64,000 nt of DNA. Source: Theobroma cacao (lineage: Eukaryota; Streptophyta; Magnoliopsida; Malvales; Malvaceae). The notes beneath the pieces are model-generated. The model had not been told where the DNA came from. It searched no databases and saw nothing but the letters and a program-made list of their open reading frames with translations. The DNA lies in NCBI RefSeq assembly GCF_000208745.1, contig NC_030851.1:16894087-16958086 (forward strand), in the 5' to 3' direction. The position numbers and the translations under genes are program-made. Position 1 is the stretch's first letter. Each line of letters begins with the position of its first letter. Below are positions 1 to 12,600 of this stretch, piece after piece.

Positions 1-751
1 TACATATATCGAACATAATCTAATTAAAAAGCACCATATAAGACTATCACTGTCAATAATTAAAAGGAGCTTTATTACAATTTATTAATCGTCCTAAGAC
101 TTGAGAGGTCAATATAATTTATTTAGTATCTATATGACTTTGATGTTGCTAACAAGTGATGCTGAATTTAAAGGCTATACCTTGGTACATTGGTTTATGT
201 ACATACTAAATAAATTATATTGGATGCTCAATAAAGGATTTACCATTCTCTATTGAGAAGGATATTCAAGCAATTTTCATTTAATTGTTAGACTCAAGAA
301 ATCCGACTAGTATGCTTTCTAAAAAGTGTTTTAGAATTATATTATTTATATCAATATTATATATTAATGTTTTTGAAGAAAAATATTTTTCAAAGTCCAA
401 CAAGAATGAAAATCATGAATTGGTATTAAATGGGTTGGATGTGACAGTAAAAATTATTTATCCATAAAGCCCATGAGGAATATAGTATGGTCAAAGGATT
501 GATTAGTAAAAATTGTAATGAAATGGACCTCATTGATAATTCTTTTCTCTACAAATGTCAATTATAATGTGTTGATGGACATTATTGCAATTAATGAGTA
601 ACTAAGATTTCTTAATTAACTTAAGAAACTAAATAATAATATTAGATTAACTGAAATTTCAAGTACAATACAAGTCATGAGATGACATGGACTTAGACCA
701 ATAGTTGTAGAGAGAGATCCCTAAAGATCCCACAAATATTCTTCTTTTAGG
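1..751. other. Unassigned AT-rich flank with an inverted repeat
   Basis: No convincing gene is visible; the 60-codon open frame near 285 has no recognisable features. A near-perfect inverted repeat of about 21 bases pairs 110-130 with 202-222 around a 70-base loop. The stretch continues on the far side of the nested elements at 14083, so it is the original insertion target and may itself belong to an older repeat. Confidence 0.4.
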
Positions 752-1249
752 TGTTGACTCAATGAGTTTTTGATGATAATAAAACATTCTCATTCATTAA
801 TGTCTAACTTTTACTTGAGTGTGCAGGATGAAAATATAAATCATTTAATAGAATAATCACTCGAAAGCAACCATCAAAACTCATCAAGAGAAGGGGCCAC
901 AAAATGAGTCATAAACAAAGCCTTTTAACTGATTAACCAAGGGAGTTAATCAGCTAAGATTCAAAACTTATGATCTAAGGAAGCTCTTCAAGTTGAATTT
1001 CTGAACAGCACTTGAAGAAGTCCTGGGTGGCTAGACAAATTTTGAGAATGATTAAGATTGGAGGAAAATTGACATAAATAAATTAAAAGAAGAATCCATC
1101 AAACAAAGAAAGGTTGGTGAAGTTGGTTGCTTGAAAAACAGTAAGCTCTTAATTGGCTAAAGGGTGGTTTCTTAAACAGTTAACACAGTGAAGCAGATTG
1201 CGAAATAAACAAGACTTAATCGACTAAGGCCTATAGTTAACCAGTTAAA

Positions 1250-2347
1250 TGTTGGTCCCAAGTAAATGTGCTAGAGGGGGGCTGAATAGCACAATTTGGT
1301 TCTTTCAAAAACTAGCTCTAAGTGGGAACAAATGCAAGTGAAAAGAATGAATGAAAATAAGAACAAAAATATAGTAGACAATGTGCAGGAATTTAAAGTG
1401 CTTCGGTCCAAGACCTACATCCACTATCTTGATTATTCAACCAAGGATTTCCCAAACTAATCCACTATGAATGGTGAAATTCACAAGCTTTCACCCAGCT
1501 TTACAATGGCTTTTACCAAGCTTAGCCAAAACCTTTCACAATAATTTTTACCGGCATCAACTAAAACCCAACACCTAACTTTTTAAGGCTAAGTTAGAAC
1601 CTATACCCAATCAACTAATCCTAGCTTGAATCAATCCCTTAGAGTGACTCGCTCACTCTAAGAATATAAGGAGAAAAGTGAAAATAGTGTACCTATGATC
1701 ACAAGGTTGATCTAAGTGATACAAAGTGAAGTGCAAATCATAATTACAAAGATAGGAGTTGAGTGTAATAAATGAGCAAAGAGTATTTGTAGGTTTTTCA
1801 ACTCTTTTTGTGTTCTTGGAAGGCTTCTTTTTTATTTCTAGTCGTTGGAAGTCCCTTTTATACTTGAAAAATCAGCTCTGAAGTGAGTTAGACAGTTTTT
1901 GACCATTGGAAACAGTTTTCTTGCAGTTCTAGCCGTTAATCTGTCTTCTAGTGCATAATTCAAATTTTTTAGCAAAATGCTCTTAGTCGACTAACTTATG
2001 TCTTAGTCGACTAAGTTGGTTCTGGCTTGAAGTCTAGATTTCTAGTAGTAGCTTCTGAGTCAACTAACTTATTCCTTGGTCGATTAAGTCTTTTTTGTCT
2101 CTCAATACTCTCCAACTCGTCAACTTCTGGTTTAAATTTTAGCTGACTAACTCTTCATTAATCGACTAATGGGGCTTCTGTCTTGTTGATCAATTGTGAC
2201 TTCCTTATTGTTATGGTCTTTGATATGTGCATTTGAATGATTGATTAATTATTTGCATACAATTTTTGTCCAGCACACTCAAGTAGAAATATTAGACACA
2301 AATGAATGGGAATGTTTTATTATCATCAAAAACTAATGGAGCCAACA
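1250..2347 (-). repeat. 3' LTR of C1
   Basis: This 1098-bp LTR lies next to the polypurine tract, so it is the 3' LTR of the minus-strand element. A TATA box (TATAAAAG on the minus strand) is at 1855-1862. Two perfect 12-bp palindromes TTAGTCGACTAA lie at 1983-1994 and 2003-2014, with imperfect copies nearby. The sequence matches 9644-9925 plus 12486-13299. Confidence 0.9.
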
Positions 2348-3068
2348 ATCTCCCCCTTTTTGATGATGACAAAACATTCCTTGATTAACAGCACAGTGTC
2401 CTTTTATTCTTTTTCAGTTCTACACAAAATGGAGGTTTTCCTCCCCCTAAGTGTGTGCATAGTTTTATTTTTCATCTCAGCATGTTTTTATTCTTGTCAT
2501 ACAGAAAATGACATGTAAGGGTTCAAAAATTTTTGACATAATATATTTATACAGGCTTATGGAATAATAAGCACTAAGTGACAGGTTGACAGAACATTAT
2601 TGCTATTTTAGCTTGCTGTCTGTCATATTGTTTCCAGACTTAATTCATTTCAAATCTAAATGTCATAAACCATTCAGTCAAAAATATCAGTATTCATATT
2701 TATTTTCATCCAGATTTTACTCACAATATCATATCAACAATTAATTGTCAGCATGACAGCTCAATATCAGCACCAAGGTAGCAGTAGAAACTCAATGGCA
2801 GATACTCCAATAATAGATTTAAATATTCAACCATCAACTTGTCCATCATCCAAAAACATAAACAGCAATGTCTATCAGAATTCAGAAACATCTAGCAAAG
2901 TCGAATTTCATTATTCAACTATCAAAGCAAAAATAGCAGAAAAATAAAAACAAAAGTCAATATTCCTAAATTACCTCTAGTTATCCCCTAAACTCTGTAG
3001 CCCAATTCTCCCCAACCTCTTATCTCCTAATTCTCCCCTTTTTTTCATCATCAAATCTGAGGGGGGTT
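2348..3068 (-). promoter_or_regulatory. C1 3' non-coding region with several polypurine tracts
   Basis: On the minus strand this lies between the extra ORF and the 3' LTR. The priming tract AAAAAGGGGGAG abuts the LTR at 2350-2362. Further purine tracts lie at about 2440-2448 and 3032-3045. Repeated polypurine tracts upstream of the 3' LTR have been reported as a Sirevirus trait. The open frames in this region have no recognisable homology and are taken as chance. Confidence 0.7.
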
Positions 3069-4951
3069 TCAATCCTCTGAAAAGGCGGAAGGAGTAAATT
3101 CATCAATGCCATAAGAAACATTTAGAGGTTCGGGAAAGGGTTCTGGTGGTGATTTTTATGGTGATTGTTCAAGGGATGATTTGTCAAAAATTTTCAGGGG
3201 GTCTTGAGGAAAGGAAATGGTTGTTGATCTAGCCTTTTCAGCAATTCTGGAGGATTTTCTTCTTTTAAGGAATTTGGTCTTGGTGGCCATTGTTTTCATG
3301 CCTTTGCCAGATGGTTTTGATTTGGCCTGTGGAGCTGCAGTAGCTTTCTCTTTTCCTTTCCTAGACTGTTTCTCTACTATGTGTGTTGGTTCAGTAGATG
3401 CTGACTTCTAAACTTGTGCTTTGGCTGCTTCTTTTTTTGCCTGCTTTTCCCTGACCATCTGCTGGAAAAGATCCATGATCGATACTTCTTTAGAATTGGA
3501 AGGTGAAGACTGTTCTGGCTGTGGTTCTTGAAGAGGTGGAGAGTTACCATCAAGAGATCCAAGAACTTCAGTTCCCTTATCTGATCCGTTTTCCTTCTCA
3601 AGCTCAGCTTCAGGGTCAATCATTGGTTCAGCATCTTTATCTTGAGGAACAAGGCCTACAGAACTCTCAGCTTGGAAGACAAGGCCTTCAGCAGCTTACC
3701 TTGCTGGTGCTGGGCTTGGAGTTGCTGAGGTGTCCTCAATTGTAGGCTCAACAGTAGATTTCCCTTTTTACGTCATCATATTTTCAAGCTCTACAAGTCT
3801 TTCTTCCATTTTCACCATTTTTAAAGATTGCTCTATAAGCTTCCCATCCATTCTCACCAACAGATTGAAAATCATTTCACTGAAAAATGGTGAGGGTGTT
3901 CCTTCTATCTGTGCTGGTATTGCAGAGACCTTGGGTGTTTTAATAAATATCTCTCCATCTATCTTGTAACCCATCTTTGGCACACTACCTAGGTAGATAG
4001 CCTAGTCTCTACTCTTTACTAGATCCATTTGATACCGTTTAGCCCAAATTCCCTTCTTTTGCACTAGAGATGTGATGATATTTCCAGAAGGCAAATTATT
4101 TTCTCCAGTCTACATGCTGCTCTCATTCTATCAATCATAAATCTGCCTAGGTTAAGTGAAACACCATTGAATGCATGCTCCATTAGCCATAGATCCTAGA
4201 GGCTAATGTAGCTAACACTTTCACTCCTGCCATGAATGTTCGCAGCAACAAAGTAATGCAAAATTCTAACTTGAGGACTTGTAATAAGACCAGCATTACT
4301 TTTGGAGAAGTATTTTTCCTTCTTCCCTGTAATTATTTCCCACAGGGAGGATGGGTCATAATTTTCAAGGAATTCAAACTCACCTTCCTCACATTCAATT
4401 TTAAGTAAACTTCCTAGATCAGCAGTAGTTATAACAAATTTCATACCATTTAAAAAGACATTCAGACCATGATCAATATAATCATCAGAATCTTCAAGTT
4501 CCTCTTTTTCTAATGCAATACTTGCATAAAACTCTTTTACCAAACTAGCACTATAAGATCAATTCTTAAAAGTACTAAACTTATTCAGTTTTAATTCCTC
4601 AAAATAATCAGATAAACTTGTCTGGATTTCTGGGTTTTCATTGAAACTATCCCAGTCTATGAATTTACCACAAGAGATTAGGGCATTTTCTATTTTCTTG
4701 TATCTATTCTCATCGGCTTTATTCCTAAACTTGGAGGATGAGATGTTACCTTTCTTAGATGATTTTCCCTTCTCTTTCTTCTTCTCTATTTTGTGACCCT
4801 TCATGATCAGTGTTTTTCTAGATTTTTTTATTCTAGCGACATGCAAAATCTTTTTCTTCTTCTTCTGCATTTCGGTTTGTGAGCTTTCCTCCAATGGCTT
4901 CTTCTCCTTTTTCTTTTCCAAAGTTTCTTTAGATTGCCCTGATTTTGCCAT
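3069..4951 (-). pseudogene. C1 accessory ORF after pol (Sirevirus extra ORF), broken
   Basis: This occupies the env-like position after pol, about 620 codons if its breaks are ignored. From the N-terminus: a lysine-rich basic stretch (start MAKSGQSKE at 4951); a globular domain around 4640-4140 with EFYA, a DYDPSSLW-like block and ILHYFVAANIHGRS; a coiled-coil-like segment at 3770-3860; then a proline/serine-rich and basic tail ending in SED before the stop at 3069. The globular part resembles the putative plant transposon protein domain (PF20167, from memory). It is interrupted by stops near 4557 and 4195 and by frameshifts. The C2 copy (46319-53685) has the same layout and end. Role unknown; no signal peptide is visible. 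Confidence 0.7.
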
Positions 4952-5094
4952 TTGATTTGACAGATTTTTTACTGAGGGTTTCGAGAATTTGAGGGGGGAG
5001 GGTTTAAATTTTAGGTGTGTCAATTTCAGATGAGAGAAAATGTAGAGAAGATGTTTTCAGAGCAGTTTGATTTTCCCAAAAATTGTTTGTCTCC

Positions 5095-5103
5095 TTTTAA
5101 ATA
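5095..5103 (-). promoter_or_regulatory. TATA-like box upstream of the C1 accessory ORF
   Basis: TATTTAAAA on the minus strand lies about 150 nt before the accessory ORF start at 4951 and is followed by a pyrimidine-rich leader. The same arrangement and spacing recur in C2 (46166), which suggests the accessory ORF has its own transcription start. Inference only. Confidence 0.4.
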
Positions 5104-5340
5104 CTGTCAGTTTTTCTCCTATTCAAAATTCAAACTTTGCCTCCTATTTTATTTTTCATCTAGGTAGTATTTTCTACCCATTCTCTTCACCCGGTATACT
5201 ACTCCTGTTCACTATTTTATTCTTTTTCTCTCTAATTGACTAATTCTTATTATTTAAAGTTACAGAGCAATCTTAGTTGATTAAGATTTCCTTAGCCGAC
5301 TAAGTGCCATCTATTTTTTGGGTAAAGACTAGAAATTTTT

Positions 5341-8300
5341 CTACAGCTTTTGCACACTAACCATTCCAAGATTCTCCTAATCTCATAGAATCTATCCTCA
5401 TTTAAGGGTTTTGTGAATATGTTAGCTAATTGATGTAAAGTATTTACAAACTCAATTTTAATGTCACCTTTCACTATGTGATCTCTAACAAAATGGTGTA
5501 TAATCTCAATATGCTTAGTCCTAAAATGCTGCACAAGATTTTTTGAAATGCTGATTGCACTTGTATTATCACAATATATTGGTATGTTATGCATTGATAT
5601 TCCATAGTCTTTTAGTTGTTGTTTAATCCACAAGATTTGAGCACAGCAGTTGCGTAGAGATACATGTTCGGCTTCAACTGTGGACAAGGCAACTAAATTC
5701 TGCTTTTTGTTTGACCATGACACAAGCATACTACCTAAAAACTGGCAGGTTCCACTAGTGCTCTTTCATTTGTTTTGCTGCCAGTAAAATCTGCATCAGA
5801 ATATCCAAATAAACTAAAGGATGATTCCCTAGGATACCATATTCCTAAAGTTTGTGTATCTAAGAGGTATCTAAAAATTCTTTTAACAGCAGTCAGATGT
5901 GATTCATTGGGTTGAGATTGAAAACGAGTACACAAACACACAGAGAATTGGATAACTGGCCTGTTGGCTATTAAATAGAGTAGTGATATGATCATACCTC
6001 TATAAAGCTTTTGATCAACATCCTTTCCTTTTTAATCTACATCAAGTCTAGTGGATGGATTCATTGGTGTGCTGATTAACTTCAACTTCAGCATATCAAA
6101 TCTTTTAAGCATGTCTTGAATGTATCTTTCTTGGTTGATGAAGATTCCTCTCACTTTGTTTGATTTGAAGGCCAAGAAAGTACTTCAACTCACCCATCAT
6201 GCTCATCTCAAATTCTCCCTGCATCTCTTTAGCAAATTCTTGCATAAAGCCTCATTAATTGCACCAAACACAATGTCATCCATATAAATTTGAACAATAA
6301 TTAAATCATTTAAGTATCTTTTTATAAATAATGTTGTATCAATACTACCTCTAACATAACCTTTTTCAACTAGAAATTTTGAAAGCCTCTTACACCAAGC
6401 TCTAGGAGCTTGTTTCAATCCATACAAGGCTTTGTGAAGTTTAAAAACATGATCTGATTTTTCAAAGTCCTCAAAACCGGGGGGTTGCTCAACATAAACT
6501 TCTTCTTGGCTGAAACCATTTAAGAATGCACTCTTTACATCCATTTGAAGTAACTTGAAGTTCATAAAGCAAGCAAATGCAAGCAACAATCTTATAGCTT
6601 CTATCCTAGCCACCGGTGCAAAGGTTTCATCATAGTCAATTCCTTCCTCTTGGTTGTATCCTTGGGCTACCAACCTAGCTTTATTTTGAACTACATTCCC
6701 TTGCTCATCTACCTTATTTCTAAACACCCATTTTATTCTAACAATAGGATGGTTTATAGGCGTAGAGACTAATGACCATACATGGTTTCTTTTGAATTGA
6801 TCAAGTTCCTCTTACATGGCCAATATCTAGCTTTCCTCTTTTTCTGCTTCCTCAAATGTTTTAGGCTCAATTTGAGATATGAAAGCTGAAAACTCACAAG
6901 TTTCTCTTGTTACTCTCCTAGTTTTAACACCTTGTGAAATATCACCTATGATTAGTTCTTGTGGGTGGTCTTTTGCATATCTCCAACTCCTTGAAAGGTC
7001 ATTATGCTGATTTTCAATTCTTTGCAGGTTTTCTATGAGTGGAGGTTCTGTTTCTCTACCTAAGGCATTTTCTTCATTATTTTTCTTATTATCTAAACTC
7101 ATCTCCTCCATTTGTTTTTCAAGATCATCCATATCACGTTCATCATAAGAAATTTCCTTTTGCAAGGTATTGGATTCATCCAAAACTACATGGATGGATT
7201 CTTCAACCGTTAAAGATCTTTTGTTGAAGACACTATAGGCTTTTGAGTTTAATGCATATCTTAAAAATATAGCTTCATCACTCTTTGCATCAAACTTTCC
7301 TAAAGGCTGTTTTCCATTGTTTAACACAAAGCATTTACAGCCAAGCTCCTAAGGTGAGAGATATTTAGTTTTCTACCTTTGTACAGCTCATATGGAGTCT
7401 TTGATATCATGGCTCTTATCGACACTCTATTAAGGATATAAGCTGTTGTGCTAACAGCTTCTGCCCAAAAGTATTTAGGTAGATTATTCTCACATAGTAT
7501 AGTTCGAGCCATTTCTTTCAAGGTTTGATTTTTTCTCTCTACAACTCCATTTTGCTAGGGTGTTCTAGGTGCAGAAAAATTATGATCCAACCCCTTTTCA
7601 TTACAAAAATTCTCAAATTCATCTCCTTCAAAGTCACCTCCATGATCACTCATAATACTAATTATAGCTAGTCCTTTTTCATTTTCAACCTTCCTACAAT
7701 GACTTATGAATGCTGGTAGAGCATCATTTTTATGAGCAAGGAAATATACCGAAGTGTACCTAGAGTAGTCATCAACTATTACAAAGCCATAAGATTTTCC
7801 TCCTAGACTAGTTGTACTTATTGGACCAAATAGATCAATGTGCATCAATTCAAGAGGTCTAGATGTGGAGACAACTTTCTTGGTCTTAAAGGATGTTCTA
7901 ACTTGTTTTCCTAGTTGGCAAGCATCACATATCTTATCATTTTCAAACTTAAGATCTAGTAGTCCAACAACTAAATTTTTTCTAATCAACTTTTACATGG
8001 TATGCATGCTCACATGTCCTAATCTCCTATGCCATAACCAACTATCATTTTCACAATCCATTTCAAGATCCTCAAGAAATACTACATACATATTCTTTAA
8101 TCTTCTTCCTATAAATGAGACTTTATTAGTGCTTATGTCTATTACTTCACATTTGGTTGAGTCAAAACATACCTTAAATCCTTTATCACACAATTGACTA
8201 ATGCTCAATAAATTATGTTTCAAACCTTTAACCAACAACATATGACTAATTTGAGTTTGAGAGTTCTTACCAATTGTTCATACACCATGAATTCTACATT

Positions 8301-8420
8301 TTGAATCATCACCAAAGGATACAGTTCTTCTCTTTTTCTTGTCCAACTGTGCAAATAGCATTTCATTTCCTATCATGTGCCTTGAGCAATCGCTATCCAT
8401 ATACCAAAGCTGCTTCTTCT
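5341..8420 (-). pseudogene. pol: C1 pol: GAG-pre-integrase, integrase, RT, RNase H (broken)
   Basis: This is copia-type polymerase on the minus strand. Visible in order are: the GAG-pre-integrase block with the zinc motif WHRRLGHVS and CDACQLGKQ (about 8240-7890); the integrase core with HIDLFGP, SDHGGDFE and VVERKN supplying the D, D and E positions (about 7850-7520); RT with YMDDIVFGA at 6275-6286; and RNase H with DADFTGSK, ending near 5341. The remnant of the protease-adjacent block DSDCSRHM lies near 8395. Reading is broken by stops and frameshifts, for example near 7990, 7555, 7320, 6825, 6200 and 5735, so no functional polyprotein can be made. The family's pol normally copies element RNA and inserts the cDNA into nuclear DNA. 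Confidence 0.9.
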
Positions 8421-9541
8421 TTAGTTGAGCTCTTGAACATGAATCTTTTGAGTGCAGCTCAACCTACAAAACAAATTCTCAATTTTTCTTAATAAGTACC
8501 CATACCTTGATGAGTCCTTGAAGGTTAGTTGCAACATAGGATCCTTTTAGAACCCAAATCATTTTTGTTTTCTGTGTGTTTCTTCTTCTATAGTAATTAT
8601 AAGATAAATGACCAAGTTTATCACAAACATAACATCTAGGAGAGAAATCATTAGCATTTCTTTTGAAATTTGTGCTCTTTCTTGACGATTTTTTTCTTAA
8701 ACTCTTAAGTGCAATATTTTCATTAATTGTTTTTTGTAAAGCTTCAGTTCTGTTGTCCAGCTCCAATTTCATAACTTCAAAATCTGATTTTGAATGTTCT
8801 AATTCAGTTTGAAGCAAATTTTTTTATTCAAAAATATAGTTGAAATCATGTTTTTTCTTTTGCAAATCAATCTCAAGAGATGCAGTTTTTCTTTTTAAAG
8901 TTTTATATTTTGATGCAAGTTTTTCAAACTCATCATAGAGACATTCATACTCTTCTTGCAATTCATTAAATGAAATATCACAGGGGGTAGAAGATAACTC
9001 AGATTCATTATCTCTGGCCATCAAACGTAGGTTTGCTCTTTCTTCCACTTTCTCATTTAATAAGTCTTCAAATTTTATCTTTAACTTTTCAAGAGCCATG
9101 AAGCATTATTCAATTCGATTTAAGGATTCATCTTCACTTGATTCCTTGTCTCCATTTGCCATGTTGCTTGTTGAGCACTGATTCTCACAAGAGTTGTCTT
9201 TCAATTCCTTTTCCATATTTGTTTCTCCATATAACTCTTCTAATTTTTTTCGAATTTCCTTAGCACTTTTTCACATGAACACTTTATCATATTCTCTATA
9301 ATCAAGTGCACAAATGAGAGTATGCATGGCCTTAGAGTTGATTTGTACTTTCTTTATTTCAACTTCTGTCCACTCGGACCTTGGCTTAGGAATTAGCTCA
9401 TTGGTTACCACATTTAATATTCAAGGAATAAAGGGACCATCGGTTATGACATCCCACATCTCATAGTCATAAGCCTTAACATAAATGGACATTCTAATAC
9501 TCCAATAAGGATTGTTTGATCCATTAAATAAAGAAGGCATA
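8421..9541 (-). pseudogene. gag: C1 gag (broken, apparently internally deleted)
   Basis: This is the copia Gag. The N-terminal part (from 9541, beginning MPSLFNGSNN with YWSIRM) matches the usual DUF4219/UBN2-type start. A zinc knuckle CYVCDKLGHLSYNY lies near 8640; its last cysteine is replaced by tyrosine, so the CCHC motif is incomplete. Between them is a charged, coiled-coil-like stretch (9099-8824). The usual middle of Gag seems to be missing: the sequence passes from SAKEI straight into ELYGETN and an acidic linker. Stops are seen near 9419, 9273 and 8823. The family role is to form the cytoplasmic particle that packages element RNA. Confidence 0.75.
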
Positions 9542-9628
9542 TTTATGCATTGACCCTCAGCATCAACAAAATTTTCTAGAGCTATTTGGATCTCCCCTAA
9601 AGATGTTAAGCCTTACAAATGAGGGTTA

Positions 9629-9641
9629 GGCTCTGATACCA
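9629..9641 (-). promoter_or_regulatory. C1 primer binding site (initiator tRNA-Met)
   Basis: TGGTATCAGAGCC on the minus strand begins 2 nt after the 5' LTR. It is complementary to the 3' end of plant initiator tRNA-Met, the usual primer for copia reverse transcription. Confidence 0.9.
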
Positions 9642-9643
9642 CT

Positions 9644-12600
9644 TGTTGGTCCCAAGTAAATATGCTAGAGGAGGGGTGAATAGCATAATTTAGCTCTTTC
9701 AAAAATTAGCTCTAAGTGGGAACAAATGCAAGTGAAAAGAAAGAATGAAAATAAGAACAAAAATAGAGTAGACAATGCGCAGGAATTTAAAGTGGTTTGG
9801 TCCAAGACCTACATCCACTACCTTGATTATTCAACCAAGGATTTTTCAAACTAATCCACTATGAATGGTGAAATTTACAAGCTTTCACCAAGCTTTGCAA
9901 TGGTGTTTACCAGGCTCAGCTAAAATGTCTCAACCCAATTTTTGGGCCATGACTTGTGCATGCGCCCAATGGACGTAGCCCACTAAGCCCAAGCAAGCCT
10001 ATTTATATAATCGTACTCATTATCCCGTCAACTATTCTTACATTTACATCTTATAATCTCAACCCTTTAAGTACTTTAATAGTAAATTATAGCAATCAAA
10101 ACTGCATTTATATTATCCCAAAATAACATTAACTATTGCCATTCATGGTAGCTTTACCAATCAAAATGTACATATATGGTCTAAGGTATACATCTTAGTA
10201 CTTTACATCACAAGTACGTATTTACAACAAAAATGACTTTGGGCTTCCAGCGGAGTGACCAAGGTGAAGGTGCGACTACGAAATGCCAAGATACCTACCA
10301 AGGATACAAGTCTACGAGAACACCTCGACCTAGTTACCAGCTGCCTCTTGATCTGAAAACATGAATTTGAAAAAGGTGAGTATAAACTCAATGAGTGAAT
10401 ATAAGAAGGGAACAAGCAATCGATAGGAAGAATTTGGAAATCATGATGCACTTGTTTAAAAAATAATGCAATTGATTTAATTTCTTATTAAAAACCCCTC
10501 CTTTCAAACTTTGATTAATAACCTCATACTGTTGCAAAAACCCATGATTAATCCATGAAGTTAAATGGGTGAAAAATATGTCAAAATCAAGCAAGGTAGC
10601 AAGCATGGCAGCAAGTTTCTCACTATAGCAAGAAATAGTGTCAGTTTGCATATATTTCAGTTTTTCTAGTATGTCTCCCACTAAAGAAGTTAAATTAACC
10701 TGATTTTTAGACCATTAGAAAGCTAAGAGGCAGGGCTACAACTTTTATGTTTACCACTTTTCCCATTTCGGATGGGAAGGTGGTCAAAATCTTCATCAAA
10801 ATAAAAGTACTGCACTAGAACCTGAGAGTTTCTCGCTGCAGCGAGAATCAGGCCAGTGTGACCCCCAAAACCCGAGAGTTTGTCGCTGTAGTGAAAATGA
10901 ATCTTGCTGCAACGAAAAATAGAGCATTTTAAGTGAAATGGGTCTTGTTACATCAAAAGCCATTTTCTTGTTGAAATGAAAAGCAATTTGGGAGCAATTA
11001 ACAATACCAACACACAACACAATCACAATTATTTTCATAAACTTTCTATAACATATATATATTTGTATATACATATATCATCATGCATACCATCCCACCA
11101 CACTCAACTCAATGCAATATCATCATCATATGTGCACTCCCTACTCGCACACTTCAACATCATCACACAACATTAACCATCAATACAAAACATATATTCA
11201 TATATGTACCTAACAACATAATATAGAAGCACATGGATTCATCCTTGTACACATTTCACATTTTTCACAGCATCAAAACATTTTATCAAGGGCTTGTTCC
11301 CTGGCACACATTTTTAAAGAAAAGTTGGATAAAATCATTCAAATGTTCATTCAAATACATTACATTTTCCAAAGAAATTTTGAAATGCAAGTTCACTCAC
11401 TAGTCTTTATTGATGTTTTGGTGGGCTTTAGCTTCGACTAATGTTTCGAATGGAGGTGTAGGGTTTCGTTGGAACCTATCACACACAACAACATCACCAT
11501 CAACCCAACTTGGCATTATTACTATTCCAAAGCTATTTTCTAAATTGGGTTATACTAGTCCTTCCTAACTAGTTTCTAACTACTATTAAATGGCTATTAT
11601 TTGCACCATCCTAATCACTTTAAAATGAATAAACAACCTCAACTACAAAACATTCCCAAGTCTCATCACTAGCTATTCTCAACACTTAAATATCAAATTT
11701 TAATTCCCTACTCACCATGGTAGCTTTGTAGTTGAATCTCTTTCCAAAAATTTTAAGCTATTATGGAAGCTCCTTCTTTCTCTCTCTAAACACCTAGCTA
11801 GTGAGAGAAAGTATGGAAGAAAGATTTTTTGTTTCCTTTCAAGGGTTTTAAAGTGAGAGAGTAAAAGAGCACAAAGGTTCTATGAAAAGGAGCACAAAAG
11901 CATGACAAGTGGAGCTAGCTTGAGAGAGTTATGGAAGCTTGAAGAGAACTCCCATGGAGGATGAAGAAACGTGAAAGGAAAGAAGGAAGAAGAAGAAAAA
12001 GCTGCTGAAAAATGTGAGAAGAAGCTGTTGGAAGATGATATTTATAGCTCAAGCTTATCTAACTCCACTTAAATTACGAAAATGTCCTTAGCAAGTTAGC
12101 TTATTCTTCTTCAATCCTTTGTGCAATCTTTTTACTCTTTTGACACTGAGGCCAAGTCCACAATGGTCTACAAATACTCGAGTTTACAAAAAATTAAAAT
12201 TTTGACTCGAGATAAAAATGACCATTTTACCCCTACTTTAGAAATCATCATTTATTTTTATTTCCTTCATCATTTAATCCTTATTTTCATCATTCATTTA
12301 TGCTTTAGGCCTACTTAGGCCTTAAAAATGTTTGAAAGCATATGCTTTAGGCCTACTTAAGCCTTAAAAATGTTTGAAAGCATACTTCTAGGAGTTCACT
12401 AAAGAAATGACAAAATTACCCCTAGCTAAGGTTATCGTGTCTACACCTAGTTATGAGGCTATAAAGGTCGCGGTCTCACACAAAACCTTTCACAATAGTT
12501 TTTACTGGGATTAACTAAAACCCAACACCTAACTTTTCAAGGCTAAGTTAGAACCTATACCCAATCAAATAATCCTAGCTTGAATCAATCCTTTAGAGTG

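Noticed and set aside
285..467. 60-codon frame at the left edge
   Set aside because: No homology, AT-rich codons and no supporting signals.
3217..3745. Plus-strand frames in the accessory ORF of C1
   Set aside because: The minus-strand reading matches the C2 accessory ORF, including its last residues; the plus-strand frames are shadows.
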